From: Sclerodactyla briareus
Taxonomy: Eukaryota; Echinodermata; Holothuroidea; Dendrochirotida; Sclerodactylidae
Assembly (NCBI GenBank): GCA_026419785.1
Contig: JAODTK010002588.1
Coordinates: forward strand, 1 to 64,000
Length of the DNA stretch: 64,000 bases
Direction of reading: 5' to 3'
Shown here: positions 11,126 through 22,539 of the stretch, piece by piece
Layout: each line of letters starts with the position of its first letter
Numbering within the stretch: the first letter of the stretch is position 1
Notes under the pieces: model-generated
Told to the model about the DNA's origin: nothing
Seen by the model: the letters and a program-made list of their open reading frames with translations, nothing else
Databases searched by the model: none
Translations under genes and position numbers: made by a program

Positions 11126-13029
11126 ATGCAGAGTAATGATTTTAACGCAAAGAAGCTGGGCCTCTAGGGATTTAGTACATTCCCAAGTTGGGGATTTGGG
11201 CAAAGAAGTGAGTGACGAGTGTAAAATTCATTCAAATTTGGGATCATGGAGGGAGAGGGGGGTGAGGGCCATGAAGAAGGAAAAAAGCAATTAAGGGACC
11301 TGTGTTTACGAGTAAAACTTATGGTCGTTATTTCGGATTTTTTTGTGTATTGTGAAAATGTGATGTTCGTTGACATGACAATGGTCTGCATGAAAAAACT
11401 AGTGGTTGGTGGTGTTAGTGGACTAATAGAAACCACTGATTGCGCAAACAGGCGAGGACACTTTGGGGATCGGCCCCTTTTTCTTTCAGTGGTCATTCTT
11501 TGATGGACGCTGACCAAACTAGTACACAATGTTTATTGACTGCTATTGACATTACCGTGGCATATGAAGACCATGTCCAAAAGTGCGTTTTATAGGGGCA
11601 CATGTACGGCATTGTTAGAATGCGTCTTGGTCTCTAGATCTCGAACATTTTTTAACACATTCGTCTTGAACAGTCGTGCGGTGTTGAGCTACAGCACATT
11701 TTGGTGCTTTAGTTTAGCATCAAGTCATGCAAAAGATGGTGCTGTTCTTCACGTGTCTAACGAACATAATGCCTGTCAAGTCGTGCAGAACATGACCAAG
11801 GTCTGTGGGTCACCTGCTGTCTTTGAGGGTTAACCGTCTACAACATTACCAACCTCTAAACAGTACCACGTCTACAAATTACCAACATCTACAACATTAC
11901 CGGACCACTACAAGCCTGCTGTTGGCCCCTCAGGCTGCCCCAAATAAACAGCAAGTCCAGGCAGAAATTCAGCTGGGAAGGACAACACAATGAGCCGGCA
12001 CAAGGCCAATATTTTAACACACTCCATGCTTATGACATTTTCCTCCCCTGTCCTATTTTCGTAGTATTAGGGGGAGGGTCCTCCGGTTTTTCTGGGGTAT
12101 CCAATATAATGTACTGGTGGACGAATAGTGCTTCGATGGTTTCCGGTTCGAGGGGCACCTCAATGAGGTACACCATAATTGGGATAGGTATGGTGGTATA
12201 TGGCATTTTGCTGAGTGGGAAATTGTAGCAGTTTCTCGGTCTGTCTGTCCGTCTGTCCAGCTGCTGTCTACCTGCCAATCCTGACTGTCGTTTACACTGC
12301 TCTCTCGCAAAAGACCTGGTTGATGAAATTTTAAAACATGGAGGGCGTCTTTGCATGGACCCCACAACACCAAGGGTCTTGTGATCGATATTCCAGAGTG
12401 GACCAAACCACCACTTTTGGTGTGGACCTTTTTACAATAAATTCCTTTTGTTTGATGGCATTTAAGAAATAAAGAAACTACAAAACATCTGGAGGGAACA
12501 ATATTCATGTAGCCAGTGAAGGTATGCCTAATACTCACAACAGTAGAGGAAATGTGGTTTATACCTACAGTATTATATAGGTTATTGAGGAGAAATCGTG
12601 ATGAAGTGTGACTAGTGAAAATCAGGAATGCACACACAAATGTTTGATTTCTTTATTCTATTAAAAATGTTTCCAACACTTTTTACATTGTATCGGAGTT
12701 AGTGGAATAAGCACCCCTAACTCATGTACTATTACAACGACGAAGGGTATTTTGGACTCGCAGGCTACCCTGAAAATGTGACTTTATTTAGCTCATAGCA
12801 AAATAATTTGCAATAATTTCGTTTTCTCCACATTGAATATGTGCTTCACATCAGGAGACGAATGAAGTACTTTTGATGTCTTGCAGGGAAGGGGCGTCAG
12901 CGGCGGCTAGGCATGAGAATTGGCTTTCAGTCGACACGGAGTCAGTAAACATACCTCACCCGTTGCCAAACTACATGATTACACAAGCAGTCCCAGAGGC
13001 ACAGAACAATCGCTGAGCGTGAGCGATAG

Positions 13030-13210
13030 TGTTGTAAATTACTTACATTATAAACAAAGCCATTACCAGAGGCCTAGCTATCATGTACATGAGCTAAGGG
13101 TTGTAAATATTACTACATGATACACAAAGCAGTACCAGAGGCCCTTAGCTATCACTGTGATGAGCTATATAGGTCGTAAATATTACTACGTGATGAACAA
13201 AGCAATCTAT
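13030..13210 (+). repeat. 70-bp minisatellite, array 1 (about 2.5 copies)
   Basis: Units start with TTGTAAATATTACTACATGA and contain CACAAAGCAGTACCAGAGGCC and a GCTATCA...TGAGCTA end. Unit starts are near 13,033, 13,101 and 13,173, a period of 68-72. The same unit forms a longer array at 22,035-22,500. Confidence 0.85.
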
Positions 13211-13556
13211 TTCACTACTCAACTTACCCCCAGTAATTGACTTTGCAACCAACACCACGCGCCCATTGAACATCTGGAAACTTTTTACAGTAGTACGGGG
13301 CTGGCAACCCTATCGTCCTTCTATTGCAGTTGAACGGTAATTTCATGAGCATCTGGCTAAGAATTTCAGAGATTTTCATCGCCGAAAATCACCCATCTGC
13401 ATTTAATAGTTGTGCAGAATCTTGCAGGGAACATTTTTCTTCCGACGTCATCTATCAGGATATGTTTATACTTAGCGGTTTGCGGTGATATGGTTTGGAG
13501 TTATTCTCCCACTCGATCCGTTTTGCGTAAGTCCAATTTGCCTAGGCCGCTCCTAG

Positions 13557-13623
13557 CACAATAGGGATGGCCTGGAGTCCCGGTTGCTAACACACCGGTG
13601 GGTGTTGCGGCTCCTATTGTGTT
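13557..13623 (+). other. Nested inverted repeat
   Basis: Outer arms CACAATAGG (13,557-13,565) and CCTATTGTG (about 13,613-13,621) are perfect complements. Between them lies a near-palindrome AACACACCGGTGGGTGTT centred on CCGG. Could fold as a cruciform; no function is evident. Confidence 0.6.
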
Positions 13624-13879
13624 GGTTCAGTAGGGCAGGACTGTTGTCCGGGTGCTTTCCCTAGCTGAGCCCCCCCCTCCCTCCCCCCTCCCTCCTTGGG
13701 TTTTTCCCCTTCCCCTCCCTGTCCATATCCCCCGGGGGGGGTGTTCTCTCCGAGCGCGGCGCGAGGGAATGTTACGCAAGACTGGTGAGAGCGTGGGAAT
13801 GGTGGATACTTTGTTCGTTAATTGGCTGAGTCTAAGTTAACTCGTCTTATCGTGAGTTCGTTACGGACGATTACTGGAT

Positions 13880-14590
13880 TTTTGTATAGTCTTATACTGC
13901 AATACACTAAGGTTATGACATTTCGAATATCATGTCGGAAGTGATTCCTCTTGTGCTATTGCTTTGTATACGTCGTACGGATGATGGTTTTTGTATTTGG
14001 GTATATTTCTTATACTGCGATCAACACTCGTATATGACATTTCGCTTCTAACATGTCGGAAGTGAATTCCTATGTGTGATAATTTTACCGGCCGATGATT
14101 TTGTTATTTGGTATAGTCTTATACCAGCAATAACACTGTGTTATGCCATCTCGCATATCTAGGTCGGAAAGAAAAAATGATTCATATCTGTGATTATGAT
14201 ATAACTATGGTAGACCGTTCGTTATCGGCTGATGTTATGTATTGTGTATTATCTTATCTGCACTACACTCGATTTATGAACATATCACATTTCATGCGTC
14301 GTTATCGGCTCGAGTTATGTATTTGGTATAATCTTATACTGCATACACTTCGTATTATGACATATCCACATTTCATGGAGGAGTGGATTCCTATTGTGAT
14401 ATGTTATTGTTGTTATCGTCGGGAGGAGGTATACTCCTGAAGGCTATTTTCCATACGGCTGATGTGATGTATTTTGTATAATCTTATACGGCAATACACG
14501 TCGTATTATGACATTATCCATTTCATGTCGGAAAGTGTTCCATTTGTGATATGTTATTGTATATCGTAGGGAAGGAGGTATACCCTGAAG
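13880..14590 (+). repeat. Degenerate tandem repeat, about 110-145 bp, six copies
   Basis: Each unit has GTATAGTCTTATACTGCAAT, ACAC.CGTATTATGACAT, CATTTCATGTCGGAAGTG and a GTGATATGTTATTGT stretch. The CTTATACTGC core recurs near 13,891, 14,010, 14,119, 14,253, 14,332 and 14,483. Spacing varies, so the array is decayed or contains sequencing indels. Confidence 0.75.
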
Positions 14591-14949
14591 GATATTTTCC
14601 GTTTAGCGGGCCTGGCCTCAGATACGGGAAAGTGTGTCGGCTACGGAACCTTCCGGCCATTCGCTACCTGGGCAGAGGAACGCTGTGAGCGGCCGCCTTG
14701 TCTATGAAGACTACCTACCGACGGCAGAGAAGACCAGTTGATATGGCGGCGCTCGAAGAGAGGGACGTTCCCGAGCTTGGCCCCTCCGGGGGCCCGTGGG
14801 CAGGTGCTCGTTAGCACAGTAAGTCCCACAGGCATAGGGCTCTGGGTCAGCATGACCCTAAAGCCGGCGGTGCGGGCCGAGGTGGATCGTCTCGCACGTC
14901 GAGCAGGCCGGCTCTGCTGGTCTTCCTCGGCGCCAGACCCGACGGGGTG

Positions 14950-15440
14950 TGGCGTTACACCTCAGGACGGATCCGGAGTCCCGACCGGTGAGGGTCGGGG
15001 CCGACCCAGGCGGGGCGGGCGAGGTGGCTCGTCTTGCCTGGTCCAGGCCCGCTGGTACGGTTGGCGCCGGGCCCCCCATTGCCGGGTTCGAACGGGGTGT
15101 CGTTACAACTCGGGACGGCCGGGGCGGTTTCCCCACAGGCGAGGTCGGGGCCGACCAGCTGGGCCCGAACGGGGTTCGTTACCCTCGGGACGGCCCGGAG
15201 ATTCCTGACAGGAGAGGTCGGGGCCGGCCCAGCCGGGTCCCGAACGGGGTGTGGTTACACAGCGGGACCGGCCAGGGGGTCCCACAAGCTAGGTCGGGCA
15301 GGCCCAGCCAGGTCCGATCGGAGTGTGGTTACACCTCGGGTCGGCCCGGGGGTCCCGACAGCAAGGTCGGGGGAGCCACCCAGCCGGGTCCGATCGGGGT
15401 GTGGTTTCACCTTGAATCGGCCCGGAGGTCCCGACGATGT
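14950..15440 (+). repeat. 75-bp GC-rich minisatellite (about 6.5 copies)
   Basis: The unit carries GTTACACCTCGGGACGGCCC, then GGAGGTCCCGACAGG and GAGGTCGGGGCCGACCCAGC. GTTAC cores lie near 14,953, 15,101, 15,177, 15,252, 15,327 and 15,402: spacings near 75, with 148 for the first interval. In one frame it would encode a degenerate 25-residue Gly/Pro/Arg-rich repeat, but indels shift the frame. I treat it as non-coding. Confidence 0.85.
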
Positions 15441-17039
15441 GCGTTCGGGAACCGGTACCGTTGGCCGCGGCTCCGGCGGGCCGGTAAGGCTCAGGCATTT
15501 TAGACCAGCGCCAGGGGACCAGGGATCCAGGGAACCAGGATCGATCCAAGCCCAACAGGCACAGCCTACATCGTCAACATTTCCCAGGAAGGTCTCTGCT
15601 AGGATTCAGGAGATAGGGCTAGGCAGAGAAGTTTACATGGATAGCCAAGCCGCGAGCTCTACGGGGCGTGTTTCAAACAGTTTCGCCGGTTGTTCAGACA
15701 GTTTAGAGCGGACGACGTTCCGGGGCCCGTACGGCTTGACGCTCTTGGACCCTCCCGGCCTCCGCGTAGGGGAGGTTAGCCCGCGGCGGCCCCTCAAGGA
15801 AAATTCAGCTGGTGGGTTCTGGCAAGAGGGGGAGGAAGACGACAAAGACGCTCCATGATACAGAGATCGCTCGGGGAGTCTCGGGGGAGGTACGAGGGCA
15901 GTCAGTCCGAAACAGCCGTAGCGCCGGGAATCTTCTGTCAGGCATTGCGACTCAAGTGGAGCAGTGGGTTCTACACCCAGGAGCGGCGAGGGGCTATTAT
16001 TACCACGACGGTAGTCCGGGGGGTCGGATGGCCAGCATCCTGGTTAGTGTGCCGTTGATCCCCGATCACCCTAGGGCGAGATCAGCGCTGGCGGGTCTTT
16101 TTTTTTCGGCGAGGACGGTTGTTAGGTCCCGCATCGCCAAGACTGTTCCTCTCCGAAATAGTTACTACGTTCGGGACCGACTTCGCTACGCTGTCGTATT
16201 ACAAAGTGACTCTATCGCCGTTCGGTGTGTCAGGGGGCTCCTAATCCTGCCAGTCTGTCAGACTTGAGCGCGGGTGAATTAAGGCCGCACGGACAGCGCC
16301 ACAGGGCCTGGGGACCAGCCCGTTCGGTAACAGTTGCCTTCAGTCAGCCATCCATCGCGGGCCGGGGCCTCCTCGCGGGACTATTCGAAGAAGTTGCGGC
16401 TAGCGGGACGAATAAATTCAGTCCCGAGAGCCGACTTGGAAGGAATCTTCCACCACAGGTCTACGTCGGGACGTATAAGCCTTCCTAGCCCTTAGGACAG
16501 GGGAGCCGCTCGGGTCAGCGCCGGGGTTTGCTGCGGCCGCCCAGGAGCGCCCCCCTGCCAGAGTCGGATCTCTTTAAAGAGAACTCAGCGGGCTCGCGGA
16601 GGCACGATGCTGGAAGACTACTACTGTTCGCAGGCAAATGGACTCCTATCTAGCCTGCCCACCCCCCCACCCGGGGCGGAAGGCCACCGGGCGGAGTTGT
16701 AGGCTCCACATCTAGCGAACAGTACGGCCGTTGCAGTCGAGGACCAGGGCAGTTATTCCGTCAGGGTCGGCGTCCAAGGTATGCTTCCGTGGGAGAGGGA
16801 TAGCAGTGGCTACCTTCCCTCGGGTATTTACAAGCGCCCACTCTCGCTCACCTCCGTAGCGAGACTCTAGAGGGCTCGCCTACATAGACAGCTTACGGAA
16901 GATAGGGGGGGCTCAACGATGGAAACGGCTGGCATATAACTGCGAGTTGGCTGGCGGACTACGTCTCGCCTTGTGAGGCCTACTTGACCTAGTAGGCCAG
17001 TCCGCCAACGTCATCGTTATTGCTAGTTAGGTCTCGGTC

Positions 17040-17480
17040 CGCTCTTCTCCGTGGACCCTATTACTTCTTTTGCGCAGTTATCACCTTCACGTCGCAACGC
17101 GCTTCCCCGAAGCAAGCACTTTCGCTCGATCGACCGACCTGTCCGCTGAGGTATCAGAACAATACAGCCCGTTTAAGAGCAAAACCGGCTCAACCCGAGG
17201 TGAGCCGGTGTCTCTGCAGCCGTCATCTGCCGTTTACTCCGTGGACCCAATGGCTTAATTCAACGGCAGAAGTCATCACCGGTCAGTCGACGCACTTTCC
17301 CCGATAGCCAAGCACGTTTGATCGATCGACCCGCCCTGTCCGCTAAGAGACAGAACCACGGCCCGTTTACGGAGCAGCCGGCTCACCCCGAGGTGCAGTG
17401 CTCTCTGCAGACGGCCTACCTGGCGGCCTACTACGGATGGACCCCATGGTCTGACTTCCAACTGCAGTCATCACTTCAGG
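17040..17480 (+). repeat. Tandem duplication of about 190 bp
   Basis: Two copies of a unit containing GATCGATCGACC, CCTGTCCGCTGAG, CGTTTACGGAGCA, CCGGCTCACCCCGAGGTG, CTCTCTGCAG and TGGACCC...TGG occur at 17,050-17,240 and 17,245-17,435. A third, diverged copy appears at 20,030-20,140, beyond the 310-bp satellite. Confidence 0.75.
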
Positions 17481-17544
17481 CGGGACGCGTGTTGATTCCT
17501 TGACGAAGTCAGAGGATATATGCAGTCACGTCGTGTGTGGTTGT

Positions 17545-17625
17545 GTGTTGTGCGTTGTGTGTGTGTGTGTGTGGGGGGGTGTGGTGTGGGGTGTGTGTGT
17601 GTGTGTGGTGGGTGTGTGGGTTTAC
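17545..17625 (+). repeat. (TG)n / G-rich microsatellite
   Basis: Long GTGTGTG stretch with G8 interruption at the border between the GC-rich block and the 310-bp array. Confidence 0.9.
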
Positions 17626-17899
17626 TGTACTATGCGTGCGAGGGACCAGAACCTGTTAACACACCCAACTTGCGAGGACATTTTTTGTTCCGAGGACCTG
17701 AAAGCGGGGTCCTCGGAAGAAAATGCGGTTAAACGATTCTACATACCCCCCCTCTATCCTCCAAAGGGCATAAGAAGCATGTCCGCGGGATATACCTATA
17801 GTGTGTTGTAAGATTTTTTAGTGGTGTGTGATGAGAGTGAGTGTTACAATCTTTCGAGACATGTTACCGTGCATGCGAGGGCTCCTGGACTTAGTTTTT

Positions 17900-19890
17900 T
17901 CGTCTAAATGGACGTCCTAGCAAATAAGGTAAAGTACGTATGTGGGGTGTGTGGTGTGTGTGTGTCTGGTGTGGGAAGCCCAGCTGGTAACACGATTAAC
18001 TTGATCAGGTATGGGTAGGTCAGTCATACTTGGTATGTGTGTTCCAAACATGATGAGTACTGATGACCATGTTTTGGGTCAGGTCAGAGGTCAACCAGAG
18101 GTCAAGGTCTGAAACCTGTAAACACGATAAGTCCAGAATGGTTGGTCTGATCAAGTTGAAAATGGGTGTGATAGCTTTCTTATGGGAGTACAGGAACCTA
18201 TGGTTGTGGTTCAGGTTCGGGAGTGAATTTTGGTCGAAAATAGAAATTTGTGGAAACTTCGATATTTGGGCCAATTTTGGCTTGTAAACACAATAACATC
18301 AACCCCACCGGATGGATGAAGCTGTCATATTGTTTGTGTGATGAGTACAATGAACCCTATCTGTTTTTGGGGTCGGGTCAGAGGTCAATCTGAAGGTCAC
18401 AAGATGTCGAGTCGGAAAACCTTGTAAACACGATAAGTCCAGAAGGATTGTCTGATCAAGTTGAAATCAGGTTGTATAGCTTTCGTATGGGGAGACAGCA
18501 CCCTATTGTTTTTGGTTCAGGTCAGGGTGAAGTTGGTCGAAAATAGAAAATTGTGAAAAATTGATATTTGCCAATTTTGGCTTGTAAAACACAATAAACT
18601 CGACCCCACCTGTGGATGAAGCTAATACTGGTATGTGTGTTTCCCCATGATGAGTACTGAAACCCTATGTTTTGGGGAGGGGTTCACAGGTAATCTGAGG
18701 TCACCAGAGGTCCAAACAAGTCTGACACATTGTAAACACGATTAAGTCCAGAATGTTGGTTCTGATCAAGGTTGAAAGAGCTTCTTATGGGGAGTACAGG
18801 AACCCTATTGTTTTGGTGTCAGGTCGGGAGTTGAATTTGGTCCCCCCGAAAAATAGGAAATTGTGAAAATTTGATATTTTGGCCAATTTGTGATTGTAAA
18901 CACGATAACTCGACCCCACAGGGATGGATGAAGCTCATATTGGTTTTGGTGTTCCCCATGATGAGTACTTGAACCCTATCGTTTGGGGTCAGGTCAGAGG
19001 TCATCTGAGGTCACCAGAGGTCAAAGTTTGAAAACCGGTAAACACGATAAGTCCAGAATGGTGTTGGTTCTGATCTCAAGTGAAAATTCGGTGTATAGCT
19101 TTCTTATGGGAGCAAACAGGAACCCTATTGTTTCTGGGTCAGGTCGGGGTGGCTTTTGGTCGAAAATAGAACATTTGTGAAAATTTGATCATTTGGCCAA
19201 GTTTGGCTTTTAAACACGATAACTCGACCCCACCTGGATGGATAGAATCTCATACTTGTACTGTGGTGTCCACATGCTGGTACATGAAACCCTATTGTTT
19301 TGGGTCAGGTCAGAGGGTCTCTGAGGTCACCAGAGGTCCAAAGTTGAAAAACTGGTAAACACGATAAGGCCATAATTGTTGGTCTGATCAAGTTGAAAAG
19401 TAGGTTTGTAAAGCTTTCTTAGGGGAGTACAGGAAAACCCTATTGTTTTTGGTTCAGGTCGGAGTGAATTTTGATCCAAATAGAAAATTGGAAAATTTTG
19501 ATATTTTAGCCAATTTGGCTTGTAAACATGATAACTTGACCCCACCGGAGGGATGACGGTCCACTTGGTAATGTTGTTCCCCCCCTGATGAGTATATGAA
19601 TTCTGTCGTTTTTGGGGTACAAGGGTCAGAGGTCATCTGAGGTCACCAGGGGTCAAAGGCTGAAAACCTTGTTAAAACATGATAAGTTCCATAATTGTTG
19701 GTCTGATCAAGTTGCAATAGGTGTGAAGCTTTCTTATGCGGTAGTTACATGAGAGTGCTGAACACAATGGTTTTGGGGTCAGGTCGGAGGCGATCTGAGG
19801 TCACCAGAGTCAAAGTCAGAAAACTTGAAATTTAGTGTGAGCTTCTTACCAAGGTACAGGGATACCCTTTATAGTTGGTGTGTAAGATAG
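17900..19890 (+). repeat. Satellite of about 310-bp units, six copies
   Basis: Each unit runs: TAAACACGATAACTCGACCC, GGATGGATGAAGCTCATA, CCCCATGATGAGTACTGAAC, CCTATTGTTTTGGGGTCAGG, TCAGAGGTCATCTGAGGTCA, AACACGATAAGTCCAGAATG, GGTCTGATCAAGTTGAAA, GCTTTCTTATGGGAGTACAG and a GAATTTTGGTCGAAAATAG end. The GATGAGTAC core is near 18,052, 18,342, 18,650, 18,961 and 19,587, with a degraded one near 19,275: period about 290-313. Copies differ mainly by one- or two-base indels. Two internal halves share AAACACGATAA, so the unit may derive from an older half-unit. Confidence 0.93.
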
Positions 19891-20029
19891 AAATTTGTCA
19901 GACAGAGTTATGTTGCCTCTACATGCAGCAAGGTACTATCTCCCATTGTCCGTTGTGTCTGGATATGGGTTGACAGAAACAGTCAGGAATCACTACTAAG
20001 CCTTTTGCCTTCTGGTTCTTGAAGTCAGC

Positions 20030-21700
20030 ACGTTTTCGCTCTGGACGACCCGCCCCCCGTTCGCTGAGAGACAGAAAAAGTCCGGCCCATTACGGAGCAA
20101 CCGGCTTACCACCGAGGTAGCCGTGCTCCCGACAGCCGGCCCTGTGTTACCAGGACGGGCTGAGGCCGGACACGCTGACAGCGGGTGGCCACGGTGGTGG
20201 GTCGGTCCGTGTCCTAGACGGGACCTGTCTCACTAGAGACTCCAGAGCGGTCTGCCCTCAGGAGCCGTGAACCAGTCTTTCCCGGCCTTCCGAACCGGGT
20301 CTGCCTATCCGGAGCAGTGGTAGGCCTCCAGAGCGTGGAACCGTCTCTGTAGGGCACGTCTCGAGCCGTTGTGTCGACTCTTCGACCCTCAGGGCTGTGG
20401 TAGGACTTATTCGGTCCATCTGATTGAGATGGGCTCTCCCGAGGCGATGGTCGGCCTTCCCGGTTTTCCAGTTACGTGGTCTGACTCTATCAGCCGCCTG
20501 GGGCCAGACGGGCTCTACCGGGCCCGAAGGTTAGCCCTACCGAACCCTCCGGAGCCTCCTTATCCACTTCTCCGACTTCCTGAGCAGATTTAGATCAACC
20601 CTCCCGAGACGCGGTGCGAATTTCCCGTTCTTATGGATCCCACGGACCTACTCTCACGCCATCCGAAGCCAGATCCCGGCGCAGTGGTTCGCTCATCCCG
20701 GCTTGCATAGCCGGAGGCCGACTCTTCTGCCCTCCTGTGTGAGATAGGCCTTACCAGGAAGAGGATCAGGACCGCCGACTCACCAAGCACTGGTCAGACT
20801 CTTCCTGCCCGCCGGGTGAGATCAGTCTACCGAAGACGAGGAGCGAGCCTGCCGGACTCTCCAGCGCAGTGGTCCCATTCTATGCGGCTCCCTTGGGCAT
20901 AGATCCCCTGGGATTGGTTCATACCGAGCTTCCATAGCCGTAGTCCGGCTCTCCATGCCTTCCTATGTGAGGTGGCCCTACCAAGCAGAGGAGGCTCGGG
21001 CCTGGACGGACTCTTCTGCCCTCCTGAGCCAGATCGACTCTCCGAGCCGGGGTGGGCTCACCAGTGATCCGAAGCTTTTAGCCCTCCCGGCCAGCGATTG
21101 GTACGCCCAAGCTGCGGTCGCAGAAGCCACACCTACTCTTTCGAACATTCGAATCCAGGTCAGCTCTTTCGAGGCGGTGGGTCGACCCACGGCGGTCCGT
21201 GGGTCGGTTCACACGTCAAGAGACTTACCTATGCACTGTCGGAATTTAGCCCGGTTGGATGGGCGTTAAGGTGTGGGTGTCCGGTGCGGTCACGGCGCTG
21301 GTACTGGGTGAAAAATGACGTTGTCGTTAACGCACTCAACTCGTATTTATGTTACGTCAGCTTTTCACTCCGGCATCGAAGGCTTTCTCAGTCCGTGGGA
21401 TAGAGAGCCGCGCAATGCGCAGATCTCTGAGAGGTTTCCGCTTCGGGGTTCACAATGTGCACTACCTCGTTGCACCGCGAGCCTGGAGAGTCGGCCCCTC
21501 ATCGCCTCCGAGATACGCTTCTTGCGAGGACGGTAGCGAGCGGTCTGTGGGGTACCACAAGACGTTCGTTTCATGCTGCTTCTACAACACAGTCTCGGCC
21601 TAGCGGCACGAGGGCTGCTCTGCCATCTACAACGACCAACAACCCCTGTTCGTGACGGCACGGACCCGCCTCCAGTGGTCCTGTGCTAGTCTGGTGCAAA
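20030..21700 (+). other. GC-rich block, right part
   Basis: GC-rich sequence resumes here with a copy of the 190-bp unit seen at 17.05-17.44 kb. From about 20,200 to 21,080 there is a decayed periodicity: GACTCTTCTGCCCTCCTG or similar near 20,720, 20,797, 20,945 and 21,009, suggesting an old unit of about 75 bp. The longest open frames (about 100 codons) show no motif. It returns to AT-rich sequence near 21,700. Confidence 0.5.
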
Positions 21701-22034
21701 TTGCAATATGGGGTAAGTGAGTAAGTGAAATAGATTACAAAACTTACTGGTTTGTGAATCTGTTAACTACGAATACTTACCCCTAGTGGACGTACCCACC
21801 TACCTCCCCACTTCCGGGCCAATCACGGGGCCGGCCTCCTTCGTCGGATAGCGGCCTACGCCCCTCAATCCCTTGGACGCCTATGCCTAGAAAAATAGAG
21901 GACGATCGGGGTGCCAGCCCGGACTGCTGTAAAAAGTGGCCAGATGTTCAATGGCGCGAGGTGGGGGCAGAAGTGCAACAAAAGTGCAATATGGGTGTAA
22001 GTATCGTATAGTTCACAGATCACAACACCAGTAA

Positions 22035-22500
22035 GTTTTGTGCAGCTACCAGAAGGCCATAACTACACTATGATGAGATAGGTTGTAAAATATTACTACG
22101 TAATGACAAAGCAGTACAGAGGCCATACTATCACTGTGGTGGGGCTATAGGTTGTAGATATTGACATTATACACGAAGTAGGACCAGATGGCCATAACTG
22201 TCATGGGTATAGGCATAGGTTGTAGATCTTACTACATTATACTATAAGCCGTAACAGAGGCAATAACTATCATGAGGTGAGCATACAATGGGTTGAAATA
22301 TTACTACATGAGCATGATACACAAAACAGTACTAATAGGCCATCACATAACTATCGCTGAGGTGGGTCTTAGGTTCAAATAGTACCCCCCACATTGATAC
22401 ACCATATCGTACTATAGGCCCATAACAATCGCTGAGGTGGGCTATAGGTTGTAAATATTACTACATGATACACAAAGCAATACCAGAGGTCATAACTTTC
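22035..22500 (+). repeat. 70-bp minisatellite, array 2 (about 6.5 copies)
   Basis: Same unit as at 13.03-13.21 kb: TTGTAAATATTACTACATGA, ACACAAAGCAGTACCAGAGG, CCATAACTATCGCTGAGGTG, GGCTATAGG. Starts near 22,083, 22,152, 22,220 and on to 22,450. Copies vary from 68 to about 80 bp. Confidence 0.9.
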
Positions 22501-22539
22501 GCGTGTGTAGTGAGTTCTTTTCGTTTTCATACAATTTCC

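Larger units (their letters stand above)
9662..13029 (+). other. GBE1 intron, left part
   Basis: Start of the very long intron. It contains a (TG)n run at 9675-9698, a possible SINE tail near 11.1 kb and a G/A-rich purine stretch at 11,240-11,290. I looked for the exons encoding 'FDGFRFDGVTSM' and 'IAEDVSGMP' and did not find them. Confidence 0.45.
14640..17480 (+). other. GC-rich block, left part
   Basis: An abrupt change from AT-rich flanks to sequence of roughly 60% G+C or more. Long overlapping open frames occur in several frames (for example 15,034-15,858, 274 codons). They follow from few stops in GC-rich DNA and from a 75-bp repeat whose period is a multiple of three. I recognise no protein domain. 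It contains the 75-bp minisatellite and a 190-bp tandem duplication listed separately. The sequence type resumes at 20,030 after an AT-richer array. Confidence 0.6.

Noticed and set aside
15034..15858. 274-codon open frame in the GC-rich block
   Set aside because: It runs through the 75-bp minisatellite in stop-poor GC-rich DNA; several overlapping frames are equally long and none has a domain.
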